The notes: generated by a model not told the origin, from the letters alone. A stretch of 64,000 bases of DNA from Amborella trichopoda (GCF_000471905.2 NW_006498435.1:2641280-2705279); one strand, 5' to 3'; positions 42,061 to 54,934 are shown, counted from the first letter of the stretch. Translations and numbers: made by a program.

Positions 42061-43270
42061 ATCGGGTACCTCCACTAGCAATAGTCGTACAGGAGGAGGA
42101 CGAAATGCCGAGTATACTCTACGCCCTCTTCATTATAATGCTCAGGAAGGCATAATCACAATAAAGTAGGCAAGGCAACCCTGCCGCCTTGCTAAGGGGA
42201 CTAGGGATCGTTGGTGCCCATTCCATCAGATATGAGGTCATTATTTGTCAGAATGCACAACTTTCCTCGATATATTCACGGAGAAGATATGGAAGTGTCA
42301 AGAATTTTACAATCTCCCTGTAACTGATCCCCAATTCACTTCTTCATCTCCCCGTAACTGATTCCCAAATCACTTCTTCATCGGGGCAAGAAGATCTCAC
42401 AAACCAAGAAATTCCAATCAATGACTCAGACTATGCTGAACCTTCGACTTCCCAGCCATGGATGATCTACCATGGCCGAAGCAGACTCAAGTCTTTGAGG
42501 CGAGAAGTGGTTCGCCAAGCCAGCACTGATTGCGAACCAGTTTGGCAAACCAGTGAGACAAATCAAATATCACCTCAGAAAATAAAAAACGATGGGCACC
42601 AAGGGCTGCCCATCGAAGAAACAAGACCGCTCAACCCACAGTCAAGCAAGAATTTCTCAGGCCCCTTCCTCCGTTCCCAACAGTTGCTGATGCCCTGGAA
42701 GCTAAAGCTAAGGTAGAGCCACCTACCACAAAGAAGAACAAGAAGTCAAAGTCAAAGAAGCCCTAGTGGCCCCCTGAGCTTGACTTTGAGCAGACATTGA
42801 GAGAGTCAAGGGGGCAAAGTTTCTACTCTCAGGAAACTTGCGAGATGATACAAGTCTGTGAAGCACCAACACGTGTGGACTAAACATTACAGATAGCTGC
42901 TCAAAGGCTGATTGATTGACATTGACATACTTCTTGCACTACAATCGTTGAATCCCAAATTCCATGTGATCTCCAAGACGAACTCCTGCAGTCCGAGAAA
43001 CAACCCCTGTTTGTGGAAGACCCTTCCATTCCTCAAATGGGGAAAGATGCACAAACTATAATCCACTCTAGGCCTTTTTCAGACGTAGAGATGTCAGGAT
43101 CATGGGTCTCTGCATTTGAGGTCGATCAAAAGATCCTTGAAAACAATGAGGAAGCGTTGAAAGAGGGTGCAGTAGAATTGGAAGAAGGCGGTCAGGCCAC
43201 GGCTGACGAACTCGAAGAAATAAATCTTAGAGATGAAGCGGACCTCAGACCTACCTTCATTTCAGCGAGA
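42061..43270 (+). pseudogene. Knuckle and linker region of element D (protease absent)
   Basis: One CHHC-type knuckle remains: 'RWCPFHQI*GHYLSEC' at about 42210-42260. A Lys-rich 'KKNKKSKSKKP' stretch (about 42735-42765) and 'LDFEQTLRESRGQ' follow. 43013-43270 encodes an acidic open stretch ('EEALKEGAVELEEGGQATAD'). I searched for a D-S/T-G active site in context and found none. Confidence 0.6.
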
Positions 43271-44095
43271 ATGTATCTAGACGAGAAAGAGGAGTCCATT
43301 GCCTTCTTGAAAACGAACCGAGACGTCTTTGCTTGGCATTACCATGAGATGCCTGGTTTAAACCAATCACTGTTCACCATCTCGGCATTGATCCAATGGC
43401 CGAACCTTTCAATTAGAAATCAAGAAGGTTCGAGCCTGACCTTGAAATGCAAATAGACACCGAGATAACCAAACTGAGACAAGCAGGATTCATTCATGAA
43501 GTCAAGTACCTGAAATGTCTAGCAAATGTCGATCTGGTCAAGAAGAAGAATGGTCAAATCAGGGTCTGTATTGACTTTCACGATTTGAATACTGCTTGTC
43601 TCAAGGATGACTTCCTGTTGCCATTCACCGAGATGCTCATCGACTCCACAGCTCATTGTCAAATCTTTTCCTTCATGGATGGATACTTCGAAAATAATTA
43701 GATAAGGATGGTGCGCCTGAAGATGAAGAGGACACAACATTCTTAACTCCGAAAGGGGTCTTCTATTACACAATGATGCCTTTTGGATTAAACAATGCCA
43801 GCGTCACATACCAGAGAGAAATGACGACCATTTTTTGAGCCATGATGCACAAAGAGGCGGAGTGTTATGTGGATGACTTGGTGGTAAAATCCAAAGAGAA
43901 GGATGCTCATAGGAGAGATCTTGAATAGGTGATCAAGCACTTGCGTCTCCATCAGCTAGAAATGAACCTGCTGAAATGCGCTTTTGGCGTGCGTTCGGGA
44001 AAATTTTTGGGATTCATCATTAGACATTTAGGGCTTGAAGTTGAGCAAGTTAAGTTCAAGACAATCTAAAAAATGTCATCACAGAATTCAATTTG
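43271..44095 (+). pseudogene. rt: Reverse transcriptase of element D
   Basis: 'LKTNRDVFAWHYHEMPGL' precedes a frameshift at about 43375. Then come 'MQIDTEITKLRQAGFIHEVK', 'KKKNGQIRVCIDFHDLNTAC' and 'HCQIFSFMDGY'. A disruption after 43700 is followed by 'MPFGLNNASVTYQREM' and the catalytic 'CYVDDLVVKSKEKD' at about 43865. Multiple stops (for example after TTIF at about 43838). Confidence 0.85.
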
Positions 44096-45300
44096 AGAAA
44101 TGCACTCCCTCCAAGGGCAACTGACATACATTCGCAGGTTCATCTTGAACCTCTCAGGTCATTGTAAACCCTTTACACACCTTCTAAAAAAAAAAGATAC
44201 ACCATTCATCTGGGATGAAGCATGTCAGGCAGCCCTTGACGACATCAAGCATTATTTACTCAACCCTTTAGTACTCTCTACACCAGTATTGGGAAAGCCC
44301 CTCATTCGATACGTGACTGCTTTAGACGAGTCACTTGGAGCATTGTTGCCGCAAAACAATGAAGAGGGAAAAGAGACTGTGTTATATAACCTCAGCTGCA
44401 GGATGTAGGAGATCGAGAAGAACTGTTCCCCAATAGAAAATATGTGTCTAGCCCTGATCTTCATAGTACAGAAGCTTCGACATTACTTGCTTGGTCATGA
44501 AGTAAAACTTATATCAAAAGTTGATACTGTAAAGTTTCTCATGAGACGCTCATGCATGTCGGGAGGCCTTGGTAAGTGGGCATTATTACTGATGGAGTTT
44601 GATATCATGTATGTCACACAGAAGGCCATCAAGGTCCAAGCCTTGGTTGACTTTCTCGTGACACACCCCATACCGAAAGAATCTCCTTTATCAAGCGACT
44701 TCCTCGATGAAGAAGTATTATGTGCTGACCTTGTTCATACGTGGGAATTATACTTCGACAGAGCTTTCCAATCAGATCGAGGAGGCACCAGTGTAGTATT
44801 ATTAACTTTGAGAGGAGGAGTAATGCCACTTTCTTTCTCTCTCGTTCAAGCTGGTTCTCATAATGAGGTAGAATATCAGGTTCTTATAATTGGACTCGAT
44901 ATTGCCTTCGATCTCGACTTAGAGTAGCTTAAAATCGATGGTGACTATGAGTTGGTTATTCGGCCGCTCAAAGGGATCTATGATGTGAGAAAAGACACTC
45001 TCAAGCCCTAACATGATATTGCAAAATCTTATATAGTCGAGTTTGAAGACGTATCCCTGAGTCACATCCCCAAGAGGCTAAATTTGCAAGCTGATGCACT
45101 TGCAAAACTTGGCGCTACAATTCAATTGTCCTCATCAGGACCCACGCTTGTTTGGGGGGCAGAATGGAGACACATCGAATTAAGTATCGAGGTCGATATG
45201 GATGACGAGAGAAATATCTTCCCCTAGTGTCCCCTTACCCATTTGAAGCACTTCTATCAGCTAAAGAAGTAATCAACACTGAACAAGCAATTACACATAG
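44096..45300 (+). pseudogene. rnh: RNase H and connection region of element D
   Basis: 44100-44927 is nearly one open frame, with a single stop at 44406-44408. It contains 'LQGQLTYIRRFILNLSGHCK', 'KKDTPFIWDEACQAALDDIK', 'LYFDRAFQSDRGG' with the first catalytic Asp, 'HNEVEYQVLIIGL' with the catalytic Glu, and, after a stop, 'LKIDGDYELVI' and 'IPKRLNLQADALAKLGAT' at about 45070-45120. This gives the sequence that E would have had across its D insertion. Confidence 0.85.
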
Positions 45301-46623
45301 TTAAGGAGCTAAGATCAGGCACCAGAATTCTTTGACCCAATGTGCGCAGAACTTGAGCAGGTAGAAGATTGGAGAGAGCCCATCACCAGCTTCCTAAAAC
45401 ATGCTAGGCTTCTGGAAGATCGTGTTGAACGCACCAGCATACTTCGAATGTCCACCAAGTACACTCTCCTCGAGGGAGGTGTTCCCTTCAGACGGTTGTT
45501 TGATGACATTCTTCTTAGATGCATCGATATCTAAGAAGCAAGTAAGGTGTTAGAAGAAGTCCACTCAAGTATCTGTTGATTACACCAATCCGGTCATAAG
45601 CTCTATGAACCAATATTCAGGTTGGAATACTATTGGCCTTCCATGATAGCTGATTCCTTAAACTATTCTAAAAAGTGCCAAGTATGCCAAATACATTCCA
45701 GCTTGGTTAACCAGCCTCTAGAGCCCTTACACCATACGGTTGCATCATGGCCCTTCTCACAATGGGGTATGGACATCGTAAGGCCTATTGACCATCCTTT
45801 CGTAATGGGCCATGTTATTATCCTAGTTGCAACAAATAATTTCTCTAAGTGGGCTGAAGCAGTCCCCCTTAAGCAAGTTCCTGGGACAACGGTGGCCTAC
45901 TTTGTTCTACATCATATCATATACCACTTTGGAGTGCCCGACCAGATTATATCTGACAACGGCCCTCAATTTAGGAATCATCACATTGATCGCTTAGTTA
46001 AGTAGTTCGATTTCAAATGGAGGTACTCGACTATGTACCACCCTAAGGTGAATGGATTAGCTGAGGCTTTCAATAAGACTCTGTACAATATTCTAAGAAA
46101 GTCGGTGTCAAAAACAAGGAAGAACTGGTATGAGAAGCTTCTCGAAGCACTGTGGGCTTATCATACTACTACACGAAATTCTACTGATTCCACTCCTTAT
46201 GCTTTGGTCTATGGGGACAAAGCAGTTTTACCTTTCGAAATACAAATCCCTTTACTCCGAGTTACTATTTACCAAGGAATAACCGAAGATGAGAGAGTCA
46301 AGCTTGGGTATCATTAATTGGATGCACTTGACGGAAAGAGGCTAGAGGCTCAATAGAACCTTAAACTCAACCAAGGGAGAATGAAGAGGGCATTTGACAA
46401 GTCTGTTAAGATTCGCTCATTCGCCCATGGTGATCTAGCCTTAGCTGTCCAGAGACCTATTGTCATGCATGGCCCGCGCAAAGGGAAGTTTGAGCCTAAG
46501 TGGGAAGGTCCCTTTACAGTAAAAAAGGTCTCGCCCAATGGAGCCTACATATTGGCACATCCTGATGTAGAAGAGGTAAGGCCCCCTATCAACGGGCGAT
46601 ACCTAAAGAAGTACTATCCATGA
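45301..46623 (+). pseudogene. int: Integrase of element D, nearly complete
   Basis: A zinc-finger remnant ('VHSS' and 'LHQSGHKLYEP' with 'CQVCQIHSS', about 45560-45700) precedes the core. All three catalytic acids are visible: 'WGMDIV', 'ISDNGPQF' and 'NGLAEAFNK'. The C-terminal part 'KGKFEPKWEGPFTVKKVSPN' and 'PPINGRYLKKYYP' ends at TGA 46621-46623. From 45622 it reads in one frame interrupted only by stops at 46003, 46315 and about 46354. The catalytic core is the best preserved in the window but is not translatable as it stands. Integrase acts in the nucleus to insert cDNA. Confidence 0.9.
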
Positions 46624-49194
46624 TGTGTATTCAAACGAAAGGGACTCAACGTGAAAACAAGCAAGATAGTCTAAAAGAAATGCTAACTCTTTTTATGTTT
46701 ATTGCAGTAAAAGTGATTTACAAGTTACAAGAACCCATTACTAGGGAGGTTACAAGTCTCTTACATCTGAGGAAAGGAGGACAGTTACATGCCAAAAAAT
46801 TGTACTCTTGCTCTTGCATCTGAGAATAAGAGGACGATTACAGGCCAAAACAAATGCCTGTCCCATGAGGAAGAAGCAAACCCACGAAAGGAAGGCCCTC
46901 CTCATGAAGAAGAAGTGAAACCACTTGAAGAGTTAGCTTTAACTCATCTGATAAGTAAGAGGATGGTTATAGGACAAAAGACAAAGTAGAGCCACTCCAA
47001 GAAGATAGCCTCAATCCATCCGATGTATATGTCTAACATACAAGCCAGATCCCTCATCTGGCATATATATCAAACATATGACGTAGGATCTATTCGATGT
47101 GTATATCAAACATACAAGATGGGCTCCTCTGGCAAGGAGTTGGCCTATGATGGAAAGAACACGATGTTCACAGTGAGGGCCCTTCCACAGAATGACATGG
47201 ACCCCACTATTGTACTGCTGGATTTGGTTTCCAACAGGTACCACAGCCTATGCCACATCCTTCATCACTCTTTGCCAGCCCATGAGCATCGCAACATGTA
47301 GCTCATCGTCAAACACCGCAAACCCCACACGTGACTTACCGACACATGCAAGCGTCATTCTCTGCATCATGATAGCAACACATACTGATCAGCGTCGATT
47401 GAAGCTAGAGCCAACTGGGTCCTCCAGAGTCAGCACCGGTTGCGGGCCCAACTCCTAGCGCTAACTGTTTTGTTTAAGGCTCAGCGCTGCATCAGCACTC
47501 CAAATCATCAATGCCAATTACCTTAGCGTCAGTTGCACTTCTGTTAGCACCGACCCTGTCGTGATTGTTGGCTTCCTGGGTCCCCTCGTTTTCTGGAGCC
47601 TAAGTTTGTGCATATCCTTAATGGTCACATGATTTCCATGGATGAAGGCCAGCCGTCACCATGTCTTCAGCAATGGTTCACCTCCACGACGGTTCACCTC
47701 CTACAACTGTACGACCCACCTCCTACGATCATTCGTCTTCTGCTGGAATTGCTCCCATATGGCCGAAAACTCATAGGAAAACCTTCTCGCCTATCTTTCT
47801 GGCTTGGACTTCACCAAAACCTTATTGAGAAACCTCTGCGACACCACTAACAGTGTCAAAAGGTGGAGATAACCTTGGTAAACCTCTTGAAAGTGCCCTA
47901 AAACTTTTGCAACACCATGAGTGGTGTCAAAAAACTACCACAACCGCTGGGAAACCCCTTTTAAAAAATACTTATCAGAAAGGAAAATGGCAATCAGAAT
48001 TTCTTCCCTTTTGCAGAAAACATCCCGAAGGAATCTCCTTTCCCTGTTACTCTCTCCGCAACTTCGTCAAATTATGGGCAAAGTTTGCACACCGAAGGTC
48101 TTCTCTGCCAAACCCTCACCGGCCTCCTGCTGCCTGTCAAAGAACCTTCACCGCAGAGACTGTTGCTGAAGTCCCACTACTCGCTGGAAACTTCAACCGA
48201 GAGCTCTCTCCTCACCGTTAAAGAAAACTTGTCATTAAGTTTGTTTTTACCCTTAGTGAAATATAAGGGAAAACGGGGTTTTACCCCCTTATGTAGACTA
48301 CACTGCCTTCAAAAGCCCTTCACAAACTCGAAATTTCAGTTGCGTCCAAGGGAAGCCAAGCGACAATGAGCCGAGTCGGGCTTCGACACATAGCTTGAGG
48401 TAACTCTCATCGATCCATCCCCAGCGTCGTGATGCAGCACCGGTTGACGCAACGCTGGGTGAATTTCCAAACACCTTAGCTTCGGTTGACTTAGCACCAG
48501 GTGTGTTTCCAAATGCAACCTTAGCGTTGGTTGACTTTGTGCCAGGTGTGTCTTCAAAAAGACCTTAGCGTTAGTTAACTCAGCGCCAGTTGTCTTTAGA
48601 TAATACCATGGGTCATTCACAATGCCAGCTGAATAGTTCCGGTTATGTTGTGAGAACTCAACGCCGATTGAATATTCGCAATAAACCATCAGCGCTACAC
48701 ATGGCTCTGGCCGTATTTCAAGCAGTGTATACCCTACCACTATCTCTAGTGGACTTGTACCAAAGCTAGGATGTGTCATCCCAAGTGGACTTGCACCCAG
48801 GCCATTACACTTAAACTATGACTGCCCCAATGGAGTTTGGAGCTATCCCTCATCCCCCACTAAGAGTCACACCCATACTGTGGCCCATCATCCCCAGTGA
48901 AGTTAGGGTCATTCTTACTTCACCAATCCCCAGTGGGTCAGCTTCGCACTAAAGTACCTTACCCCCAGGGAGTCAGGTTACCTGTTATAGAGTCTCATCT
49001 TTCACCCAGAGAGTATGCTTACCCCTTTTACAACCATCGCGAGGTCCACTTCTGCTGGTCATCCTTCATCAGGCCACCATTTCCATTTGAGCCCTTAGTT
49101 TGTGAATGGTCTTAGCCATTATATCCTCAAGGAGTCGGATTACCATCCACAGACTTATTCCTTATTAAGCTCCACCTACATGGCGGCCTATATA
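46624..49194 (+). other. 3' non-coding region of element D, first part
   Basis: It holds small repeats: 'GGAGGTTACAAGTC' types (46740-46850), a degenerate repeat 'GATGTGTATATCAAACATACAA' (47020-47120), and 'AGCGTCGATTG/AGCACCGGTTG' types (47390-47545). A conserved GGGGTTTTACCCCC block is at 48270-48290. 'ATCCCAAGTGGACT' (48779-48792) and 'ATCCCCAGTGAAGT' (48890-48903) are complementary to the family PBS with mismatches. No conserved protein. Confidence 0.6.
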
Positions 49195-50345
49195 TTGGTC
49201 TAGATGCATGACCCTAAACAACATAGCCCTGGTCTAAATGCACGGCCCTAAACTGCACATCTTTGGTCTAGATGCATGACCTTAAGCTTTATGGTCTAGA
49301 CTATATGATCTTAAGCTATAACAGAGGTCTAGATGCATGACCTTAAATTGCTTAGCCTCGGTCCACACTGCATGACCCTAAACTACCCAGCCTCGGTCCA
49401 TATTGCATGACCATAAACTTCTTAGCCTCGGTCCACAATGTATGACCCTAAATTGCTCAGCCTCGATCCATATTGCATGATCCTAAACTGCTTAGCCTCG
49501 GTCCATATTGCATGACCCTAAACTGCTCAGCCTCGGTCCATACTGCATGACCCTAAACTGCTTTGCCTCGGTCCATATTGCATGACCCTAAACTGCTCAG
49601 CCTTGGTCCATATTGCATGAACCTAAATTGCTCAGCGTTGATCCACACTGCATGACCCTAAACTTCATGGTCCACACTATATGAGCTTAAACTGTAGCGG
49701 AGGGCTAGATGCATGACTTTAAACTACACAGACATGATCTAGATGCACGACCCTAAACTTCATGGTCCAAACTATATGACCTTAAACTATAGTGGACGTC
49801 TAGTTGCACGACCTTAAACTTCATGGTCTAGGTCTATGAATTTAAACTGCATAACCATGAACTAACTGTATGACCTTAAACCATAGTACACGTCCTAGCC
49901 TGATGACGACAAAAGGCATAGCACCTCTAAAATATATGACCTTAAACTGTAGTGGATGTCTAGTTGTACGACCTTAAACTACATGGTCCTAGTTGTATGA
50001 CTTTAAACTGCATAACCACGGTCCAGCTGTATGACCTTAAACCATAGCCGCATGACAATAAATGGCCCAGCACCATGGTCTAACTATATGTCTAGTTGCA
50101 CAACCTTAAACTCAATAACCACGGTCTAGCTGTATGACCTTAAACCATAGCTGCATGACAATAAATGGCTCAGCACCATGGTCTAAACTATATGTCTAGT
50201 TGCACAACCTTGAACTGCATGGTCCCAGTTGTCCTACTCTAAACTGCATAACCACGGTCTAGCTGTACGACCTTAAAACCATGGTGCACGTCCTTGCCGC
50301 ATGACGATAAACTGCTTTGCTGTCCTGGAGGCATGACCATAAACT
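49195..50345 (+). repeat. Tandem array, 35-36-bp unit, 3' region of D
   Basis: The best section (49330-49650) has about nine units of GGTCCATATTGCATGACC plus CTAAACTGCTCAGCCTC (35 bp). The remainder is more degenerate and closer to the A-type 'GACCTTAAACTG' units. The core TGACC(C/T)TAAACTG is shared with 29590-30120 and 61775-63070. Confidence 0.92.
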
Positions 50346-51812
50346 CGCCACCGCATACACGCACACGCCTTTTCGTGTACTTTCACACATGCCTTCTCTA
50401 ACCTACCTATTAGTGTGCGCACACCACCTCCATTACCTCCCCAGTGAGTTCATTCCTTTCATCATCCTACATCATTCCCCAGTGACTCTTACCCATGCTC
50501 ATAAAACAGCCAACCATCCCACCATCCATACTCATTGTAAGTTAGTGGGTCATCATCATCCACTCACATTTCATACATCGTCCATCTCTCATAGGTAGCC
50601 TCGAGCCATCTCCCCAAGTGAGCCAAACCACCACCATACTCACTCCATGGCCTTCATAGACTGCCATCCATCACCATAGTGCACGTTCAGACTACATGAT
50701 GTTAAACTATTTCACATAGGTCCTAGAGGCATGGCCTTAAACACGCCCTAAAAAAAAAAGAATAATGAGCATGGTGTATACCTTAAAAAGGGAATGCTGT
50801 GAGTAAAAAATGACTGACGGGCATGGTCACGAAACCATGAGTAAAATAGTTGTTTGAATAAAAACTGGGCACAGTGAAAACCCAAAAGGGCATCGTGAGT
50901 AAAAATGGACAAAAAGGGTGGACATGGTCGAAAGGGCAAGGGTAAAAGAGCCCTAAATAAAAAGAAGTCAGTGAAAACTGTCTCTATGACGCCGCTTCCC
51001 AAGTTCAAGTGAAAATCCGCAAAGGACTCTTGGACCAATAAATAGGTTGATGCAGCACTCATCTCAACAGGCGGCTTCAGCCCTCACTCAAAAGAATAAA
51101 ATCCCTGGTGGCATAAAACCAAGAATCCAAAAATATGAGCTTTAAGGAAAATATTTTGACAGTTTGAGTCCAGTCGCAAAAAGGACAGAGGACTCGCCAA
51201 GACGGCAAGACAAGTCTCATGAGGAAGAACGTTATTCTCACGAGGTCACAAAACACACTCTACAAACAAACACTACAAAGGTAATAAATTGATAAAGCAA
51301 GGGAAGAACCTACTAGAGACTTCAGCTTGCATAATCGACAGGCCAAAGCTTCAGGACTGGTTAACAAAACTACCCCCAACTTGACCCGGTTGACGAGACC
51401 CAAAGTGGTACTCTGAATGTCAAAAGAAAACTTGATGTCGCAGCAAACAATGCTTACCAAAGCAAACTAATGAACCCAGACTGAATGGGAACAATGCCCT
51501 TCATCATGGCACTCAATTGTCAGATGGGCCCGATTTTGACTGACGAGGTCCATACAAAATCCTCAAATTTAGAATCACAAATAGTCTACACGAGGGTGAG
51601 GACTTTGATAAGGTCCCAAAAAAGTCTTTTCTCCCCCTAAAGACTCCACAGATGGACCTGCGAACAATGCATCCCTACATCTGAGCAGCCTAGTTACACC
51701 ATTACGTGAATCTCCTCGCCTTTCACGTGGTCTTGTGGTTAGGAAGGAAAAAAGTAAAATCCAAAGGAAAATTTTCGAATGATTTTCCTTCTCACTTCTC
51801 TTGAAGCACAAC
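50346..51812 (+). other. 3' non-coding region of element D, last part
   Basis: A C-rich segment (50346-50660), then 'GAGTAAAAAATGA/CATGGTC' alternation (50770-50960), then 'CCCAAGTTCAAGTGAAAATC' (50997) parallel to A-type 30822, then unique sequence to the purine tract. 51260-51480 is the complement of F 60590-60780. No coding signal. Confidence 0.6.
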
Positions 51813-51825
51813 ATTTGGTGGGGCA
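51813..51825 (+). other. Polypurine-tract-like site of element D
   Basis: ATTTGGTGGGGCA lies directly before the 3' LTR and is identical in the inverted element F (60211-60223). Position and conservation support its role as plus-strand primer, although it is only partly purine. Confidence 0.6.
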
Positions 51826-53112
51826 AGCTATTTGAACGTATTTTTCATAACCTTGGTCCTTGGTAGGAAGCAAGTCAATAAAGCCTACAAAACAGTGGAA
51901 ACTCCCAACAGTCTCAGAGTGGCCACAAAATTGGTAAAGATCTTCATCAGCACTTCAAAAGACCAGCTACCAAGTTTCATCGCGATTAGACACGTCTAAG
52001 TTAGTGAACACAAAGAAACAATTTCAGGAAAATCGGTCTCTAACACCCTGAAACAAACCCGACCACTGGAAATACATTTTCGGTGTCTCAAATCATTGTG
52101 AGACTATTTTCATTGGATCCGGCATGGTCGAAAACCCCTATGGGCTAAATTTCGGCTTCATCGGATACTCAATGAGCCAAACATTGAAACAGGAGAGGTT
52201 GCACACTATTCCTGTGTGGCGTAACTGCACAAAAAAACATTAAAGGTGGTTGTTTTTGCAGTAACGGGCAGTCAATTTCGAGTCCCATAACTCACTTGTT
52301 CCAAGTTGGATTGCTTCCAAATTTGGTGAGCATATTCGTTTCATCAAGACGAACAATTGGATATGTGGCACGCTCGAGAAGATGTCTGAGCAGGGAGAAA
52401 AGCTAGAGAGAAGTTGCCAATCCGTGAAGAAGTTGCAAAAAATTCAACAACGACACACCTCGCTTGATAGACCAAATCACAACTCTCGCACAACTGATCG
52501 ATGCGAAACCAATTCCATTGTTTGCGTAAGGTCCAGGGCTATCATTAGTATGAACCCTGTACATGATGGACGGTCATATTTCATGCACAAAGCCAACGAA
52601 GTGACCGAAATTCTGACTGTCGGATTCAAGATTCCAACTAAAACTCAAAAGTTGTGAAATCTTCGTTCGGGCTCCAAATCGCATCTCGTTTCTTGCCACG
52701 CGATTGTGACGGCATGCTCAGTGCACTACGATGAAGAAATCATAGAAAAATATTAATGAACAACTGTACTATCGATCTGAAGTTTCCAAGATTCAAACAA
52801 ATTTCAAGTCTCGAGATCAAGGCTCAAAAACATGATTCATGGCTCGAAGTTGGTATCCAAATGATTATCATGTCGGGGCCTATAAGAAAACAATAATCTT
52901 TCTATCAAATGGGCATCAGAACACCCTTGGGTTAACCATGGAAGATCACGCAAGATCTCGGGCAGTAATGTTTTAGAATTCCACCCATTGTTAGACAGGG
53001 GCAAAATAGTCTTGTGGTACCTATTTTTAGAATTTCTTTTAATTCAATTAAATCTTACTTTTCTACAATTAGGTCTAATTTTGATCAATCCACCCATGTT
53101 TGGGAACATTTC

Positions 53113-53183
53113 TATATAAACAGGCACTGCCTCATTATAAAACGACGCTTGACTCTTGATTCATTCTTTGAGGATTCAATAAA
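53113..53183 (+). promoter_or_regulatory. TATA box and AATAAA of D 3' LTR
   Basis: TATATAAA at 53113-53120 and AATAAA at 53178-53183. The LTR transcript would start at about 53145 and terminate just past the AATAAA, giving a short R. This block is missing from the 5' LTR of the same element. Confidence 0.65.
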
Positions 53184-53274
53184 ATTTTGATTCCTTGCTT
53201 AAGCCTATGAGTACGTCTTGGCGAGAGAGAGAGAGAGGAGAGAGAAAAAAAGGGCTGGTACCCTTCAAGCAAGC

Positions 53275-53315
53275 AACTTTCTCTCTCCTTCCACTCTCTT
53301 CTCTCTTCTCTCTTT

Positions 53316-53363
<48 letters not shown>

Positions 53364-53376
53364 TCTCTCTCTCTCT

Positions 53377-53448
<72 letters not shown>

Positions 53449-54140
53449 CTCTTCTTCCTCTCTCTTTATCTCTCTACTCTCTCTTTATCTTTACCTTTAT
53501 CTCTTTCTCTCTCTTCTTCTCATCTCTATCTTTTTCTATCAACTGGCGAGACCTAGCGTCGATTGGTCCTCTCTATCTTCTTCTGTCAATTGGCGAGACA
53601 TAGCGTTAGTTGGTCCTCTCTATCTTCTTTTGTCAACTGATGTGACCTAGCGTCGGTTGATCTTCTCTATCTTCTTCTGTAAACTGGCAAGACCTAGCAT
53701 CGATTGGCCTTCTCTCTCTTCTTCTATCAGTCAGCGAGACCTAGAGCCGGTTGGTCTTCCTTCTCTTCTTCTATCAGTCGACGAGCCCTAGCGTCGGTTG
53801 TCTTCTCTCTGTTCTTTTATCAGTCAGTGAGGCCTACCATCGGTTGGTCTTCTCTCTCTTCTTATATGAATCGATGAGACCTAGCACCGATTGGTCTTCT
53901 CTTTCTTCTTCTATCAGTCGGTGAGACCTAGCACAGGTTGGTCTTCTCTTTCTTCTTTATAGTTGGTAAGACTTGGTGTCGGTTGGTCTTCTCTCTCTTC
54001 TTCTGTCAGTCGATAAGACCTAGAGCTAAATGGTTTTCCCTCTCTTCTTTTGTCAGTTTGCGAGACTTAGCAACAGTTGGTTTTCTTCCTCTCTTCTTAT
54101 CTGACACAATCGGTGAAGCTAAGCACTGATTACTTCCTCT
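53275..54140 (+). repeat. CT-rich tract and 50-bp tandem array in D 3' LTR
   Basis: (CT)n-dominated sequence to 53530, then about 12 units of the 'TCTTCTATCAGTCGGCGAGACC' and 'TAGCGTCGGTTGGTCTTCTC' type. The overlapping Ser/Leu ORFs are artefacts. Confidence 0.9.
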
Positions 54141-54929
54141 CTCTCCCATCTCCTGAAACATTCGGCAATGTCTTACGTCTACTGCATCTCCTCTTCCTTC
54201 TTCTCTCCCCTTTTGTCTATTCCCTTCTTCTCTTTAACCATTCCTCTACTACTCTTTGGTTCAACCAAGAGGGATTGAGGTTAGCATCTCATGGCAGCCT
54301 TGTCGTCCAGCCGTAATGTTGTTACGCCAGGTTCGCTCTACCCACTTTACTGCCATGACAGATTGACCATCGTGCTTAGCTAGTCGATAGTGGTAATAAT
54401 GTCTCGTAGCGATCCCGTGAGCTGATCTCAGTTAGTGAGCTCGTTTCGCTATCACGTTACGTCAATTATCCACTTGCCTAATCATTGCTCTGATCTTCTC
54501 TCTTGGTCGAATTCTTTTCTCCCCGCATCTTTCTTTCTTCTTTTGGAATACGCATGCTTACATATGTTAATCAGAGAGGAAAAGAGTGAGGCATGGCCCA
54601 CCTATCTCATAAACTTTTTCATTTATGTGTGTGATTGCAGGAAAGCAGAAAATAAGAGGAATACAAGCCAAGGGAAGTGATTTCGAACCAGTTTTGTTAC
54701 TGGGGGGACTTTCTTCGTGATCTAAGAGGGCGCCCACGTGAGTCAGCTTGAGTAAGTCCCAAACCCACCTTTAAATTCCTTTCTCAATGGTTGGTAACAC
54801 CTACCCCCATTTTTTAACGAGGTTCCCGAGAGAGCGATGTCTTAAACGTCCCGAGTCTTTCCCGAAACCTGAGACACGTGCTGTCAGATCCTCTAGGGAT
54901 CCATAGGGCGAGATCGAGGCACCTAACCA

Positions 54930-54934
54930 TGGAG
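54930..54934 (+). repeat. Target-site duplication of element D, right copy (TGGAG)
   Basis: Exact match to 38313-38317, directly after the CA end of the 3' LTR. Confidence 0.92.

Larger units (their letters stand above)
38318..54929 (+). mobile_element. Element D: complete Tat-type Ty3/gypsy insertion, 16.6 kb
   Basis: Both boundaries are fixed by a 5-bp target duplication, and LTRs are in direct orientation (38318-41140 and 51826-54929). Internal order: gag, protease-less linker, RT, RNase H, integrase, then a 5.2-kb 3' non-coding region with tandem arrays and a purine tract. The PBS and ORF1 are deleted at 41140. The first 60 aligned LTR bases differ at 6 positions, so the insertion is old. 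It lies inside the RNase H of element E and is therefore younger than E. Confidence 0.9.
51826..54929 (+). mobile_element. 3' LTR of element D
   Basis: It starts AGCTATTTGAACG (the first base mutated from the TG of the F LTR start TGCTATTAG) and ends '...GCACCTAACCA' before TGGAG. It retains the TATA box, polyadenylation signal, CT-rich tract (53275-53530), the 50-bp array (53535-54140) and the conserved R/U5 segment. It is 3104 bp. Confidence 0.88.

Noticed and set aside
47853-48221. 122-codon ORF as a gene in D
   Set aside because: No similarity to the equivalent positions of A-type and E 3' regions at protein level; likely chance.
53195-53650. Ser/Leu-rich ORFs in D 3' LTR
   Set aside because: Same cause: (CT)n and 50-bp repeats.
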